This document shows positions 27,601-41,369 of a stretch of 64,000 nt of DNA, one piece after another. How positions within the stretch are numbered: position 1 is the stretch's first letter; every line of letters begins with the position of its first letter. The notes under the pieces are model-generated. The model ran no database searches and was not told the origin of the DNA. It saw only the letters and a program-made list of their open reading frames with translations. This DNA comes from Neoarius graeffei (Eukaryota; Chordata; Actinopteri; Siluriformes; Ariidae). The DNA lies in contig NC_083586.1 of the NCBI RefSeq assembly GCF_027579695.1, forward strand, positions 1,353,501 through 1,417,500, given 5' to 3'. Position numbers and translations under genes: made by a program.

Positions 27601-30600
27601 TTAGCTTCATGGCTGCACAAAATGATTCCTGTTAGCTTCATGGCTGCACAAAGTGAGTCATGTTAGCTTCGTGGCTGCACAAATTGAGTCATGTTAGCTT
27701 CATGGCTGCACAAAGTGAGTCATGTTAGCTTCATGGCTGCACAAAATGATTCCTGTTAGCTTCATGGCTGCACAAATTGAGTCATGTTAGCTTCATGGCT
27801 GCACAAAATGATTCCTGTTAGCTTCATGGCTTCATGGCTGCACAAAGTGAGTCGAGTTAGCTTCATGGCTGCACAAAGTGAGTCATGTTAGCTTCATGGC
27901 TGCACACAATGATTCCTGTTAGCTTCATGGCTGCACAAAGTGAGTCATGTTAGCTTCATAGCTGCACAAAGTGATTCGTGTTAGCTTCATAGCTGCTCAA
28001 AGTGAGTCATGTTAGCTTCATGGCTGCACAAACTGATTCATGTTAGCTTCATAGCTGCACAAAGTGAGTCATGTTAGCTTCATGGCTGCACTAAGTGAGT
28101 CGTGTAAACTTCATGGCTGCACAAAGTGAGTCATGTTAGCTTCATGTCTGCACAAAGTGATTCATGTTAGCTTCATGGCTGCACAAAGTGAGTCATGTTA
28201 GCTTCTTGATTGCACAAAGTGAGTCATGTTAGCTTCATAGCTGCACAAAGTGATGCATGTTAAATTCATGGCTGCACAAAGTGATTCATGTTACCTTCAT
28301 GGCTGCACTAAGTGAGTCATGTTAGCTTCATGGCTGCACTAAGTGAGTCATGTTAGCTTCATGGCTGCACAAAGTTAGTCATGTTAGCTTCATGGTTGCA
28401 CAAATTGAGTCATGTTAGCTTCATGGCTGCACAAAGTGAGTCATGTTAGCTTCATGGCTGCACAAAATGATTTCTGTTCGCTTCATGGCTGCACAAAATG
28501 ATTCCTGTTAGCTTCATGGCTGCACAAAGTGAGTCATGTTAGCTTCATGGCTGCACAAATTGAGTCATGTTAGCTTCATGGCTGCACAAATTGAGTCATG
28601 TTAGCTTCATGGCTGCACAAAGTGATTCATGTTAGCTTCATGGCTGCACAAAATGATTCCTGTTAGCTTCATGGCTGCACAAAGTGAGTCATGTTAGCTT
28701 CATGGCTGCACAAATTGAGTCATGTTAGCTTCATGGCTGCACAAAGTGAGTCATGTTAGCTTCATGGCTGCACAAAATGATTCCTGTTAGCTTCATGGCT
28801 GCACAAATTGAGTCATGTTATCTTCATGGCTGCACAAAGTGAGTCATGTTAGCTTCATGGCTGCACAAAGTGATTCCTGTTAGCTTCATGGCTTCATGGC
28901 TGCACAAAGTGAGTCGAGTTAGCTTCATGGCTGCACAAAGTGAGTCATGTTAGCTTCATGGCTGCACACAATGATTCCTGTTAGCTTCATGGCTGCACAA
29001 AGTGAGTCATGTTAGCTTCATAGCTGCTCAAAGTGAGTCATGTTAGCTTCATGGCTGCACAAACTGATTCATGTTAGCTTCATAGCTGCACAATGTGAGT
29101 CATGTTAGCTTCATGGCTGCACTAAGTGAGTCGTGTAAACTTCATGGCTGCACAAAGTGAGTCATGTTAGCTTCATGTCTGCACAAAGTGATTCATGTTA
29201 GCTTCATGGCTGCACAAAGTGAGTCATGTTAGCTTCTTGATTGCACAAAGTGAGTCATGTTAGCTTCATAGCCGCACAAAGTGATGCATGTTAAATTCAT
29301 GGCTGCACAAAGTGATTCATGTTACCTTCATGGCTGCACTAAGTGAGTCATGTTAGCTTCATGGCTGCACTAAGTGAGTCATGTTAGCTTCATGGCTGCA
29401 CAAAGTTAGTCATGTTAGCTTCATGGTTGCACAAATTGAGTCATGTTAGCTTCATGGCTGCACAAAGTGAGTCATGTTAGCTTCATGGCTGCACAAAATG
29501 ATTTCTGTTCGCTTCATGGCTGCACAAAATGATTCCTGTTAGCTTCATGGCTGCACAAATTGAGTCATGTTAGCTTCATGGCTGCACAAAGTGAGTCATG
29601 TTAGCTTCATGGCTGCACAAAATGATTCCTGTTAGCTTCATGGCTGCACAAAGTGAGTCATGTTAGCTTCATGGCTGCACAAATTGAGTCATGTTAGCTT
29701 CATGGCTGCACAAAGTGAGTCATGTTAGCTTCATGGCTGCACAAAATGATTCCTGTTAGCTTCATGGCTGCACAAATTGAGTCATGTTATCTTCATGGCT
29801 GCACAAAGTGAGTCATGTTAGCTTCATGGCTGCACAAAATGATTCCTGTTAGCTTCATGGCTGCACAAAGTGAGTCATGTTTGCTTCATGGCTGCACAAA
29901 GTGAGTAGTGTAAACTTCATGTCTGCACAAAGTGAGTCATGTTAGCTTCATGGCTGCACAAAGTGATTCGTGTTAGCTTCATAGCTGCTCAAAGTGAGTC
30001 ATGTTAGCTTCATGGCTGCACAAACTGATTCATGTTATCTTCATGGCTGCACAAAGTGAGTCGTGTAAACTTCACGGCTGCACAAAGTGAGTCATGTTAG
30101 CTTCATAGCTGCACAAAGTGATTCCTGTTAGCTTCATGGCTTCATGGCTGCACAAAGTGAGTCGAGTTAGCTTCATGGCTGCACAAAGTGAGTCATGTTA
30201 GCTTCATGGCTGCACACAATGATTCCTGTTAGCTTCATGGCTGCACAAAGTGAGTCATGTTTGCTTCATGGCTGCACAAAGTGAGTAGTGTAAACTTCAT
30301 GTCTGCACAAAGTGAGTCATGTTAGCTTCATGGCTGCACAAAGTGATTCGTGTTAGCTTCATAGCTGCTCAAAGTGAGTCATGTTAGCTTCATGGCTGCA
30401 CAAACTGATTCATGTTATCTTCATGGCTGCACAAAGTGAGTCGTGTAAACTTCACGGCTGCACAAAGTGAGTCATGTTAGCTTCATAGCTGCACAAAGTG
30501 ATTCCTGTTAGCTTCATGGCTTCATGGCTGCACAAAGTGAGTCGAGTTAGCTTCATGGCTGCACAAAGTGAGTCATGTTAGCTTCATGGCTGCACACAAT

Positions 30601-33600
30601 GATTCCTGTTAGCTTCATGGCTGCACAAAGTGAGTCATGTTAGCTTCATAGCTGCTCAAAGTGAGTCATGTTAGCTTCATGGCTGCACAAACTGATTCAT
30701 GTTAGCTTCATAGCTGCACAAAGTGAGTCATGTTAGCTTCATGGCTGCACTAAGTGAGTCGTGTAAACTTCATGGCTGCACAAAGTGAGTCATGTTAGCT
30801 TCATGTCTGCACAAAGTGATTCATGTTAGCTTCATGGATGCACAAAGTGAGTCATGTTAGCTTCTTGATTGCACAAAGTGAGTCATGTTAGCTTCATAGC
30901 TGCACAAAGTGATGCATGTTAAATTCATGGCTGCACAAAGTGATTCATGTTACCTTCATGGCTGCACTAAGTGAGTCATGTTAGCTTCATGGCTGCACAA
31001 AGTTAGTCATGTTAGCTTCATGGTTGCACAAATTGAGTCATGTTAGCTTCATGGCTGCACAAAGTGAGTCATGTTAGCTTCATGGCTGCACAAAATGATT
31101 TCTGTTCGCTTCATGGCTGCACAAAATGATTCCTGTTAGCTTCATGGCTGCACAAAGTGAGTCATGTTAGCTTCATGGCTCCACAAATTGAGTCATGTTA
31201 GCTTCATGGCTGCACAAATTGAGTCATGTTAGCTTCATGGCTGCACAAAGTGAGTCATGTTAGCTTCATGGCTGCACAAAATGATTCCTGTTAGCTTCAT
31301 GGCTGCACAAAGTGAGTCATGTTAGCTTCATGGCTGCACAAATTGAGTCATGTTAGCTTCATGGCTGCACAAAGTGAGTCATGTTAGCTTCATGGCTGCA
31401 CAAAATGATTCCTGTTAGCTTCATGGCTGCACAAATTGAGTCATGTTATCTTCATGGCTGCACAAAGTGAGTCATGTTAGCTTCATGGCTGCACAAAATG
31501 ATTCCTGTTAGCTTCATGGCTGCACAAAGTGAGTCATGTTTGCTTCATGGCTGCACAAAGTGAGTAGTGTAAACTTCATGTCTGCACAAAGTGAGTCATG
31601 TTAGCTTCATAGCTGCACAAAGTGATTCGTGTTAGCTTCATAGCTGCTCAAAGTGAGTCATGTTAGCTTCATGGCTGCACAAACTGATTCATGTTATCTT
31701 CATGGCTGCACTAAGTGAGTCGTGTAAACTTCACGGCTGCACAAAGTGAGTCATGTTAGCTTCATAGCTGCACAAAGTGATTCATGTTAGCTTCATAGCT
31801 GCACAAAGTGATTCATGTTAGCTTCATAGCTGCACAAAGTGATTCATGTTAGCTTCATAGCTGCCCAAAGTGATTCATCTTAGCTTTGTAGCTGCACAAA
31901 GTGATTCATTTTAGCTTCGTAGCTGCACAAAGTGATTCATGTTAGCTTCGTAGCTGCACAAAGTGAATCATGTTAGCTTCGTAGCTGCACAAAGTGATTC
32001 ATGTTAGCTTCAAAGCTGCACAAAATGATTCATGTTTGATTCATGTTAGATTCATAGCTGCACAAAGTGATTCATGTTAGCTTCATGACTGCCCAAAGTG
32101 ATTCATGTTAGCTTCGTAGCTGCCCAAAGTGATTCATGTTAGCTTCGTAGCTGCACAAAGTGATTCATGTTAGCTTCAAGGCTGCACAAAGTGAGTCACG
32201 TTAGCTTCATGATTGCACAAAGTGAGTCATGTTAGCTTCATGATTGCACCAATTGAGTCATGTTAGCTTCATCACTGTACAAATTGAGTCATGTTAGCTT
32301 CATGGCTGCACAAAATGATTCCTGTTAGCTTCATGGCTGCACAAAGTGAGTCATGTTAGCTTCATCACTGTACAAATTGTGTCATGTTAGCTTCATGGCT
32401 GCACAAATTGTGTCATGTTCGCTTCATGGCTGCACTAAGTGATTCATGTTAGCTTCATGGCTGCACAAAGTGAGTCATGTTAGCTTCATGGCTGCACAAA
32501 GTGAGTCATGTTAGCTTCATGGCTGCACAAAATGATTCCTGTTAGCTTCATGGCTGCACAACGTGAGTCATGTTAGCTTCATGGCTGCACAAAGTGAGTC
32601 ATGTTAGCTTCTTGATTGCACAAAGTGAGTCATGTTAGCTTCATAGCTGCACAAAGTGATGCATGTTAAATTCATGGCTGCACAAAGTGATTCATGTTAC
32701 CTTCATGGCTGCACTAAGTGAGTCATGTTAGCTTCATGGCTGCACTAAGTGAGTCATGTTAGCTTCATGGCTGCACAAAGTTAGTCATGTTAGCTTCATG
32801 GTTGCACAAATTGAGTCATGTTAGCTTCATGGCTGCACAAAGTGAGTCATGTTAGCTTCATGGCTGCACAAAATGATTTCTGTTCGCTTCATGGCTGCAC
32901 AAAATGATTCCTGTTAGCTTCATGGCTGCACAAAGTGAGTCATGTTAGCTTCATGGCTCCACAAATTGAGTCATGTTAGCTTCATGGCTGCACAAATTGA
33001 GTCATGTTAGCTTCATGGCTGCACAAAGTGATTCATGTTAGCTTCATGGCTGCACAAAATGATTCCTGTTAGCTTCATGGCTGCACAAAGTGAGTCATGT
33101 TAGCTTCATGGCTGCACAAATTGAGTCATGTTAGCTTCATGGCTGCACAAAGTGAGTCATGTTAGCTTCATGGCTGCACAAAATGATTCCTGTTAGCTTC
33201 ATGGCTGCACAAATTGAGTCATGTTATCCTCATGGCTGCACAAAGTGAGTCATGTTAGCTTCATGGCTGCACAAAGTGATTCCTGTTAGCTTCATGGCTT
33301 CATGGCTGCACAAAGTGAGTCGAGTTAGCTTCATGGCTGCACAAAGTGAGTCATGTTAGCTTCATGGCTGCACACAATGATTCCTGTTAGCTTCATGGCT
33401 GCACAAAGTGAGTCATGTTAGCTTCATAGCTGCTCAAAGTGAGTCATGTTAGCTTCATGGCTGCACAAACTGATTCATGTTAGCTTCATAGCTGCACAAT
33501 GTGAGTCATGTTAGCTTCATGGCTGCACTAAGTGAGTCGTGTAAACTTCATGGCTGCACAAAGTGAGTCATGTTAGCTTCATGTCTGCACAAAGTGATTC

Positions 33601-36600
33601 ATGTTAGCTTCATGGCTGCACAAAGTGAGTCATGTTAGCTTCTTGATTGCACAAAGTGAGTCATGTTAGCTTCATAGCTGCACAAAGTGATGCATGTTAA
33701 ATTCATGGCTGCACAAAGTGATTCATGTTACCTTCATGGCTGCACTAAGTGAGTCATGTTAGCTTCATGGCTGCACTAAGTGAGTCATGTTAGCTTCATG
33801 GCTGCACAAAGTTAGTCATGTTAGCTTCATGGTTGCACAAATTGAGTCATGTTAGCTTCATGGCTGCACAAAGTGAGTCATGTTAGCTTCATGGCTGCAC
33901 AAAATGATTTCTGTTCGCTTCATGGCTGCACAAAATGATTCCTGTTAGCTTCATGGCTGCACAAATTGAGTCATGTTAGCTTCATGGCTGCACAAAGTGA
34001 GTCATGTTAGCTTCATGGCTGCACAAAATGATTCCTGTTAGCTTCATGGCTGCACAAAGTGAGTCATGTTAGCTTCATGGCTGCACAAATTGAGTCATGT
34101 TAGCTTCATGGCTGCACAAAGTGAGTCATGTTAGCTTCATGGCTGCACAAAGTGATTCCTGTTAGCTTCATGGCTTCATGGCTGCACAAAGTGAGTCGAG
34201 TTAGCTTCATGGCTGCACAAAGTGAGTCATGTTAGCTTCATGGCTGCACACAATGATTCCTGTTAGCTTCATGGCTGCACAAAGTGAGTCATGTTAGCTT
34301 CATAGCTGCTCAAAGTGAGTCATGTTAGCTTCATGGCTGCACAAACTGATTCATGTTAGCTTCATAGCTGCACAATGTGAGTCATGTTAGCTTCATGGCT
34401 GCACTAAGTGAGTCGTGTAAACTTCATGGCTGCACAAAGTGAGTCATGTTAGCTTCATGGCTGCACAAAATGATTTCTGTTCGCTTCATGGCTGCACAAA
34501 ATGATTCCTGTTAGCTTCATGGCTGCACAAATTGAGTCATGTTAGCTTCATGGCTGCACAAAGTGAGTCATGTTAGCTTCATGGCTGCACAAAATGATTC
34601 CTGTTAGCTTCATGGCTGCACAAAGTGAGTCATGTTAGCTTCATGGCTGCACAAATTGAGTCATGTTAGCTTCATGGCTGCACAAAGTGAGTCATGTTAG
34701 CTTCATGGCTGCACAAAGTGATTCCTGTTAGCTTCATGGCTTCATGGCTGCACAAAGTGAGTCGAGTTAGCTTCATGGCTGCACAAAGTGAGTCATGTTA
34801 GCTTCATGGCTGCACACAATGATTCCTGTTAGCTTCATGGCTGCACAAAGTGAGTCATGTTAGCTTCATAGCTGCTCAAAGTGAGTCATGTTAGCTTCAT
34901 GGCTGCACAAACTGATTCATGTTAGCTTCATAGCTGCACAATGTGAGTCATGTTAGCTTCATGGCTGCACTAAGTGAGTCGTGTAAACTTCATGGCTGCA
35001 CAAAGTGAGTCATGTTAGCTTCATGTCTGCACAAAGTGATTCATGTTAGCTTCATGGCTGCACAAAGTGAGTCATGTTAGCTTCTTGATTGCACAAAGTG
35101 AGTCATGTTAGCTTCATAGCTGCACAAAGTGATGCATGTTAAATTCATGGCTGCACAAAGTGATTCATGTTACCTTCATGGCTGCACTAAGTGAGTCATG
35201 TTAGCTTCATGGCTGCACTAAGTGAGTCATGTTAGCTTCATGGCTGCACAAAGTTAGTCATGTTAGCTTCATGGTTGCACAAATTGAGTCATGTTAGCTT
35301 CATGGCTGCACAAAGTGAGTCATGTTAGCTTCATGGCTGCACAAAATGATTTCTGTTCGCTTCATGGCTGCACAAAATGATTCCTGTTAGCTTCATGGCT
35401 GCACAAATTGAGTCATGTTAGCTTCATGGCTGCACAAAGTGAGTCATGTTAGCTTCATGGCTGCACAAAATGATTCCTGTTAGCTTCATGGCTGCACAAA
35501 GTGAGTCATGTTAGCTTCATGGCTGCACAAATTGAGTCATGTTAGCTTCATGGCTGCACAAAGTGAGTCATGTTAGCTTCATGGCTGCACAAAATGATTC
35601 CTGTTAGCTTCATGGCTGCACAAATTGAGTCATGTTATCTTCATGGCTGCACAAAGTGAGTCATGTTAGCTTCATGGCTGCACAAAATGATTCCTGTTAG
35701 CTTCATGGCTGCACAAAGTGAGTCATGTTTGCTTCATGGCTGCACAAAGTGAGTAGTGTAAACTTCATGTCTGCACAAAGTGAGTCATGTTAGCTTCATG
35801 GCTGCACAAAGTGATTCGTGTTAGCTTCATAGCTGCTCAAAGTGAGTCATGTTAGCTTCATGGCTGCACAAACTGATTCATGTTATCTTCATGGCTGCAC
35901 AAAGTGAGTCGTGTAAACTTCACGGCTGCACAAAGTGAGTCATGTTAGCTTCATAGCTGCACAAAGTGATTCCTGTTAGCTTCATGGCTTCATGGCTGCA
36001 CAAAGTGAGTCGAGTTAGCTTCATGGCTGCACAAAGTGAGTCATGTTAGCTTCATGGCTGCACACAATGATTCCTGTTAGCTTCATGGCTGCACAAAGTG
36101 AGTCATGTTTGCTTCATGGCTGCACAAAGTGAGTAGTGTAAACTTCATGTCTGCACAAAGTGAGTCATGTTAGCTTCATGGCTGCACAAAGTGATTCGTG
36201 TTAGCTTCATAGCTGCTCAAAGTGAGTCATGTTAGCTTCATGGCTGCACAAACTGATTCATGTTATCTTCATGGCTGCACAAAGTGAGTCGTGTAAACTT
36301 CACGGCTGCACAAAGTGAGTCATGTTAGCTTCATAGCTGCACAAAGTGATTCCTGTTAGCTTCATGGCTTCATGGCTGCACAAAGTGAGTCGAGTTAGCT
36401 TCATGGCTGCACAAAGTGAGTCATGTTAGCTTCATGGCTGCACACAATGATTCCTGTTAGCTTCATGGCTGCACAAAGTGAGTCATGTTAGCTTCATAGC
36501 TGCTCAAAGTGAGTCATGTTAGCTTCATGGCTGCACAAACTGATTCATGTTAGCTTCATAGCTGCACAAAGTGAGTCATGTTAGCTTCATGGCTGCACTA

Positions 36601-38200
36601 AGTGAGTCGTGTAAACTTCATGGCTGCACAAAGTGAGTCATGTTAGCTTCATGTCTGCACAAAGTGATTCATGTTAGCTTCATGGATGCACAAAGTGAGT
36701 CATGTTAGCTTCTTGATTGCACAAAGTGAGTCATGTTAGCTTCATAGCTGCACAAAGTGATGCATGTTAAATTCATGGCTGCACAAAGTGATTCATGTTA
36801 GCTTCATGGTTGCACAAATTGAGTCATGTTAGCTTCATGGCTGCACAAAGTGAGTCATGTTAGCTTCATGGCTGCACAAAATGATTTCTGTTCGCTTCAT
36901 GGCTGCACAAAATGATTCCTGTTAGCTTCATGGCTGCACAAAGTGAGTCATGTTAGCTTCATGGCTCCACAAATTGAGTCATGTTAGCTTCATGGCTGCA
37001 CAAATTGAGTCATGTTAGCTTCATGGCTGCACAAAGTGAGTCATGTTAGCTTCATGGCTGCACAAAATGATTCCTGTTAGCTTCATGGCTGCACAAAGTG
37101 AGTCATGTTAGCTTCATGGCTGCACAAATTGAGTCATGTTAGCTTCATGGCTGCACAAAGTGAGTCATGTTAGCTTCATGGCTGCACAAAATGATTCCTG
37201 TTAGCTTCATGGCTGCACAAATTGAGTCATGTTATCTTCATGGCTGCACAAAGTGAGTCATGTTAGCTTCATGGCTGCACAAAATGATTCCTGTTAGCTT
37301 CATGGCTGCACAAAGTGAGTCATGTTTGCTTCATGGCTGCACAAAGTGAGTAGTGTAAACTTCATGTCTGCACAAAGTGAGTCATGTTAGCTTCATAGCT
37401 GCACAAAGTGATTCGTGTTAGCTTCATAGCTGCTCAAAGTGAGTCATGTTAGCTTCATGGCTGCACAAACTGATTCATGTTATCTTCATGGCTGCACTAA
37501 GTGAGTCGTGTAAACTTCACGGCTGCACAAAGTGAGTCATGTTAGCTTCATAGCTGCACAAAGTGATTCATGTTAGCTTCATAGCTGCACAAAGTGATTC
37601 ATGTTAGCTTCATAGCTGCACAAAGTGATTCATGTTAGCTTCATAGCTGCCCAAAGTGATTCATCTTAGCTTTGTAGCTGCACAAAGTGATTCATGTTAG
37701 CTTCGTAGCTGCACAAAGTGATTCATGTTAGCTTCGTAGCTGCACAAAGTGAATCATGTTAGCTTCGTAGCTGCACAAAGTGATTCATGTTAGCTTCAAA
37801 GCTGCACAAAATGATTCATGTTTGATTCATGTTAGATTCATAGCTGCACAAAGTGATTCATGTTAGCTTCATGACTGCCCAAAGTGATTCATGTTAGCTT
37901 CGTAGCTGCCCAAAGTGATTCATGTTAGCTTCGTAGCTGCACAAAGTGATTCATGTTAACATCATGGCTGCACAAAGTGAGTAATGTTAGCTTCAAGGCT
38001 GCACAAAGTGAGTCACGTTAGCTTCATGATTGCACAAAGTGAGTCATGTTAGCTTCATGATTGCACCAATTGAGTCATGTTAGCTTCATCACTGTACAAA
38101 TTGAGTCATGTTAGCTTCATGGCTGCACAAAATGATTCCTGTTAGCTTCATGGCTGCACAAAGTGAGTCATGTTAGCTTCATCACTGTACAAATTGTGTC
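24611..38200 (+). repeat. 5848-bp and 380-bp higher-order repeats in the satellite
   Basis: A partially duplicated unit reading ttcatggcttcatggctg is a marker for this part. It is found at 24611, 27823, 28885, 30133, 30513, 33291, 34167, 34733, 35981 and 36361. The pairs 28885/34733, 30133/35981 and 30513/36361 are all exactly 5848 apart. The pairs 30133/30513 and 35981/36361 are 380 apart, so a 380-bp tandem duplication was copied along with the larger block. Further right the offset falls to 5817 (tgattgcacc at 32241 and 38058), one monomer less. Copies are nearly identical, which suggests recent amplification. Confidence 0.85.
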
Positions 38201-39915
38201 ATGTTAGCTTCATGGCTGCACAAATTGTGTCATGTTCGCTTCATGGCTGCACTAAGTGATTCATGTTAGCTTCATGGCTGCACAAAGTGAGTCATGTTAG
38301 CTTCATGGCTGCACAAAGTGAGTCATGTTAGCTTCATGGCTGCACAAAATGATTCCTGTTAGCTTCATGGCTGCACAACGTGAGTCATGTTAGCTTCATG
38401 GCTGCACAAAGTGAGTCATGTTAGCTTCGTAGCTGCACAAAGTGAGTCGTGTAAACTTCATGGCTGCACAAAGTGAGTCGTGTAAACTTCATGGCTGCAC
38501 AAAGTGAGTCATTTTAGCTTCATAGCTGCATAAAGTCATTCGTGTAAACTTCATAGCTGGACAAAGTGAGTCATGTTAGCTTTATAGCTGCACAATGTGA
38601 TTCATGTTATCTTCCTCGCTGCCCAAAGTGATTCATCTTAGCTTCGTATCTGCACAAAGTGATTCATGTTAGCTTCGTAGCTTCACAAAGTGATTCATGT
38701 TAGCTTCGTAGGTGCACAAAGTGAATCATGTTAGTTTCCTCGCTGCCCGAAGTGATTCATGTTAGCTTCGTAGCTGCCCAAAGTGATTCATGTTAACTTC
38801 ATGGCTGCACAACGTGATTCATGTTAGCTTCAAAGCTGCACAAAATTATTCATGTTTGATTCATGTTAGCTTCATGGCTGCACAAAGTGAGTCATGTTAG
38901 CTTCATGGCTGCACAAAGTGAGTCATGTTAGCTTCATGGCTGCACAAAATGATTCCTGTTAGCTTCATGGCTGCACAAATTGAGTCCTGTTAGCTTCATG
39001 GCTGCACAAATTGAGTCATGTTAGCTTCATGGCTGCACAAAGTGAGTCATGTTAGCTTCATGGCTGCACAAAATGATTCCTGTTAGCTTCATGGCTGCAC
39101 AAAGTGAGCCATGTTAGCTTCATGGCTGCACAAAGTGAATCGTGCAAACTTCATGGCTGCACAAAGTGAGTCATGTTAGCTTCATAGCTGCACAAAGTGA
39201 TTCGTGTTAGCTTCATAGCTGCTCAAAGTGAGTCATGTTAGCTTCATGGATACAGAAACTGATTCCTGTTAGCTTCATGGCTGCACAACGTGATTCGTGT
39301 TAGCTTCATAGCTGCTCAAAGTGAGTCATGTTAGCTTCATGGATACAGAAACTGATTCCTGTTAGCTTCATGGCTGCACAACGTGAGTCGTGTAAACTTC
39401 ATGGCTGCACAAAGTGAGTCATGTTAGCTTCATAGCTGCACAAAGTGATTCGTGTTCGCTTCATAGCTGCTCAAAGTGAGTCATGTTTGCTTCATGGCTG
39501 CACAAACTGATTCATGTTAGCTTCATGGCTGCACAAAGTGAGTCATGTTAGCTTCATGGCTGCACAAAGTGATTCATGTTAGCTTCATAGCTGCACAAAG
39601 TGAGTCCTGCGAGCTTCATAGCTGCACAATGTGAGTCCTGCGAGCTTCATAGCTGAACCAAGTGATTCATGTTAGCTTCATAGCTGCATAAAGTGAGTCA
39701 TGTTAGCTTCATAGCTGCACAAAGTGATTCATGTTATCTTCAGAGCTGCATAAAGTGAGTCATGTTCGCTTGATAGCTGCACAAAGTGATTTGTATTTGG
39801 GTGACAGCTGCACAATGTGATTCATGTTAGCTTCATAGCTGCACAAAGTGAGTCATGTTAGCTTCATAGCTGCACAAAGTGATTCATGTTAGCTTCAGAG
39901 CTGCACAAAGTGATT

Positions 39916-40560
39916 TTCTGCACATTTTACTGAAGACTCGTATGAGACCTCTGATCTGTTGAGGAGCGTTGGCTATAAGCCCGTATTGAAAGAGGGTGCA
40001 GTCCCAACAATTACAGAAAACTATGAGAAAAGGAAAGTATTTTATTTATTTATTATTATGTTTTTTTTTAAATGAAAGTGAGTTCAGTTGCACCAGTCCT
40101 CCTGCAGTGAGCCGAGGGTTGTTGCTAAAACCCGGGACGGAACGGGATGCGACATATCACTCGGGCATTGACCTCCCTGCGGTTGTTGCTAAAACTGGTG
40201 ACGTCCTGCTCCATCCCGGGTTTTAGTAATTGCCTGAGCTGAGCAGTAATGGCGGAGTACTCAGTATGAAGAAAAGGGAACGAGTGGAGCAGCCGTCTGA
40301 TTTCTAAACTGGATATTGCTGCCATCTCGCTCTTACATGGAAGAAGTGAATGAACGGAGAACTGAACAAACAACTGAAAGTTAGATTGTTTCAAAAACAA
40401 TCAGCCACAAGATCAGCCTTCAAGAAGCGAGCACACAGACGGGTAAGCTCTGACTCATTTGGATAAAAAAAACAAAAAAAACCCACGTTGTTTACCTGCA
40501 TTTAGATTAATACATGTAACATGTATTGTGTGTTTAAGTTAGCGGTATAAAATTATTTAA
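39916..40560. other. unique sequence next to the satellite, with a fold-back at 40128-40227
   Basis: No gene is recognised. The stretch contains an imperfect inverted repeat: ctaaaacccgggacgg near 40128 faces ccatcccgggttttag near 40212. The phrase gttgttgctaaaac occurs twice between them. The short open frames here run through this repeat and look like chance. Confidence 0.5.
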
Positions 40561-40679
40561 TTTGCTTCAGAATGTGATTGTCTCAGTTTCTCTGATTCTT
40601 TAATTGGCCTTTTACATTTTATCAGTGAAAATGCATGCATGTACATGTATGTTGCATAAGTTTTAACACCTATCCTGTC

Positions 40680-41147
40680 CCCCCCCCCCCCCATCCTGTC
40701 CCCCCCCCCCCCCCCATCTGTCCCTCTGAGTTACATGTTGATCCTGGGATTGAGATGCTGGCCTCTTCTGCCCCTCGGACCTGCTTGATCCATCCTGGTG
40801 CCCTGTGTCTGGTCGGAGTTTTATCGCACCGCTCCTGTGAAGGACGGCCCCATGAGGACAGTTGAGGGTTATACCTGTTAAAACTGTTAATATTATAGTC
40901 AGGCTGTCTGTTGTTGCCCAAATGAGGATGGGTTCCCTTTTGAGTCTGGTTCCTCTCGAGGTTTCTTCCTCATGTCATCTGAGGGAGTTTTTCCTTGCCA
41001 CCGTCGCCACAGGCTTGCTCATTGGGGATAGATTAGGGATAAAATTAGCTCATGTTTTAAGTCGTTCAAATTCTGTAAAGCTGCTTTGCGACAATGTTTA
41101 TTGTTAAAAGCGCTATACAAATAAACTTGATTTGATTTGATTTTAAT
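40680..41147 (+). mobile_element. 3' end of an L2/CR1-like LINE, plus orientation
   Basis: Noncoding tail of a LINE. The stretch is homologous, in inverted orientation, to the 3' region of the element at 42758-44290. Both share gagggagtttttccttgcca-type sequence, a gtaaagctgctttgcgacaa-type segment and a closing ttgatttgatttgatttt tail (here near 41126-41146), as expected of a LINE 3' terminus. Two C homopolymers (about 40679-40692 and 40700-40716) lie at its left end. The coding region is absent, so this is a 5'-truncated copy. The short open frame over it is not a gene. Confidence 0.75.
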
Positions 41148-41367
41148 GAGAGTCAACCCACAATCAATGAAGTCAAATCAGTCTTAGTTGAGCAAGTTGG
41201 TAACGGTATTTCTTACTTTCACCATAAATTTTTATTTATATTATTTTGGTCTATAGCTGGAAAAGGCCTCGGCCTTACCGTAAAACCGGTTCCTGCTGTG
41301 ATGCACTCAGGGCTGTCTGGCTCAGCGGGGCAGCTCCAATGACAACTTTGCGGTCGGTTTTCATTCT

Positions 41368-41369
<2 letters not shown>
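41148..41369. other. stretch without a recognised gene between LINE tail and TA repeat
   Basis: About 220 bases with no recognised coding sequence or terminal repeat. It precedes the TA repeat that borders the hAT remnant and might belong to the same element; I see nothing that proves it. Confidence 0.4.

Larger units (their letters stand above)
1..39915 (+). repeat. 40-kb tandem array of a 31-bp satellite monomer
   Basis: The whole stretch is head-to-tail copies of a 31-bp unit; a typical unit is 253-283, with core ggctgcacaaagtgagtcat. Length divided by 31 gives about 1,290 units. All units I read lie in the same orientation and nothing else interrupts the array. Recurrent variants are TGAGTCA versus TGATTCA in the middle, gtgg or gtag for atgg, gttcgc for gttagc, and a longer unit with 11 extra bases (tgattcacgtt, for example at 50 and 612). 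Single-base variants such as cataagctgc also recur. Stops occur in every frame because 31 is not a multiple of three, so no protein is expected. The array runs off the left edge of the window and ends at the aagtgatt/ttctgcac boundary near 39915. Confidence 0.98.

Noticed and set aside
1-39915. CRISPR-like array (short repeats at regular spacing)
   Set aside because: There are no variable spacers; the whole unit repeats, and the context is eukaryotic.
1-39915. Protein-coding repeat region
   Set aside because: The monomer is 31 bp, so frames rotate, and TGA/TAG stops occur in most units in all frames.
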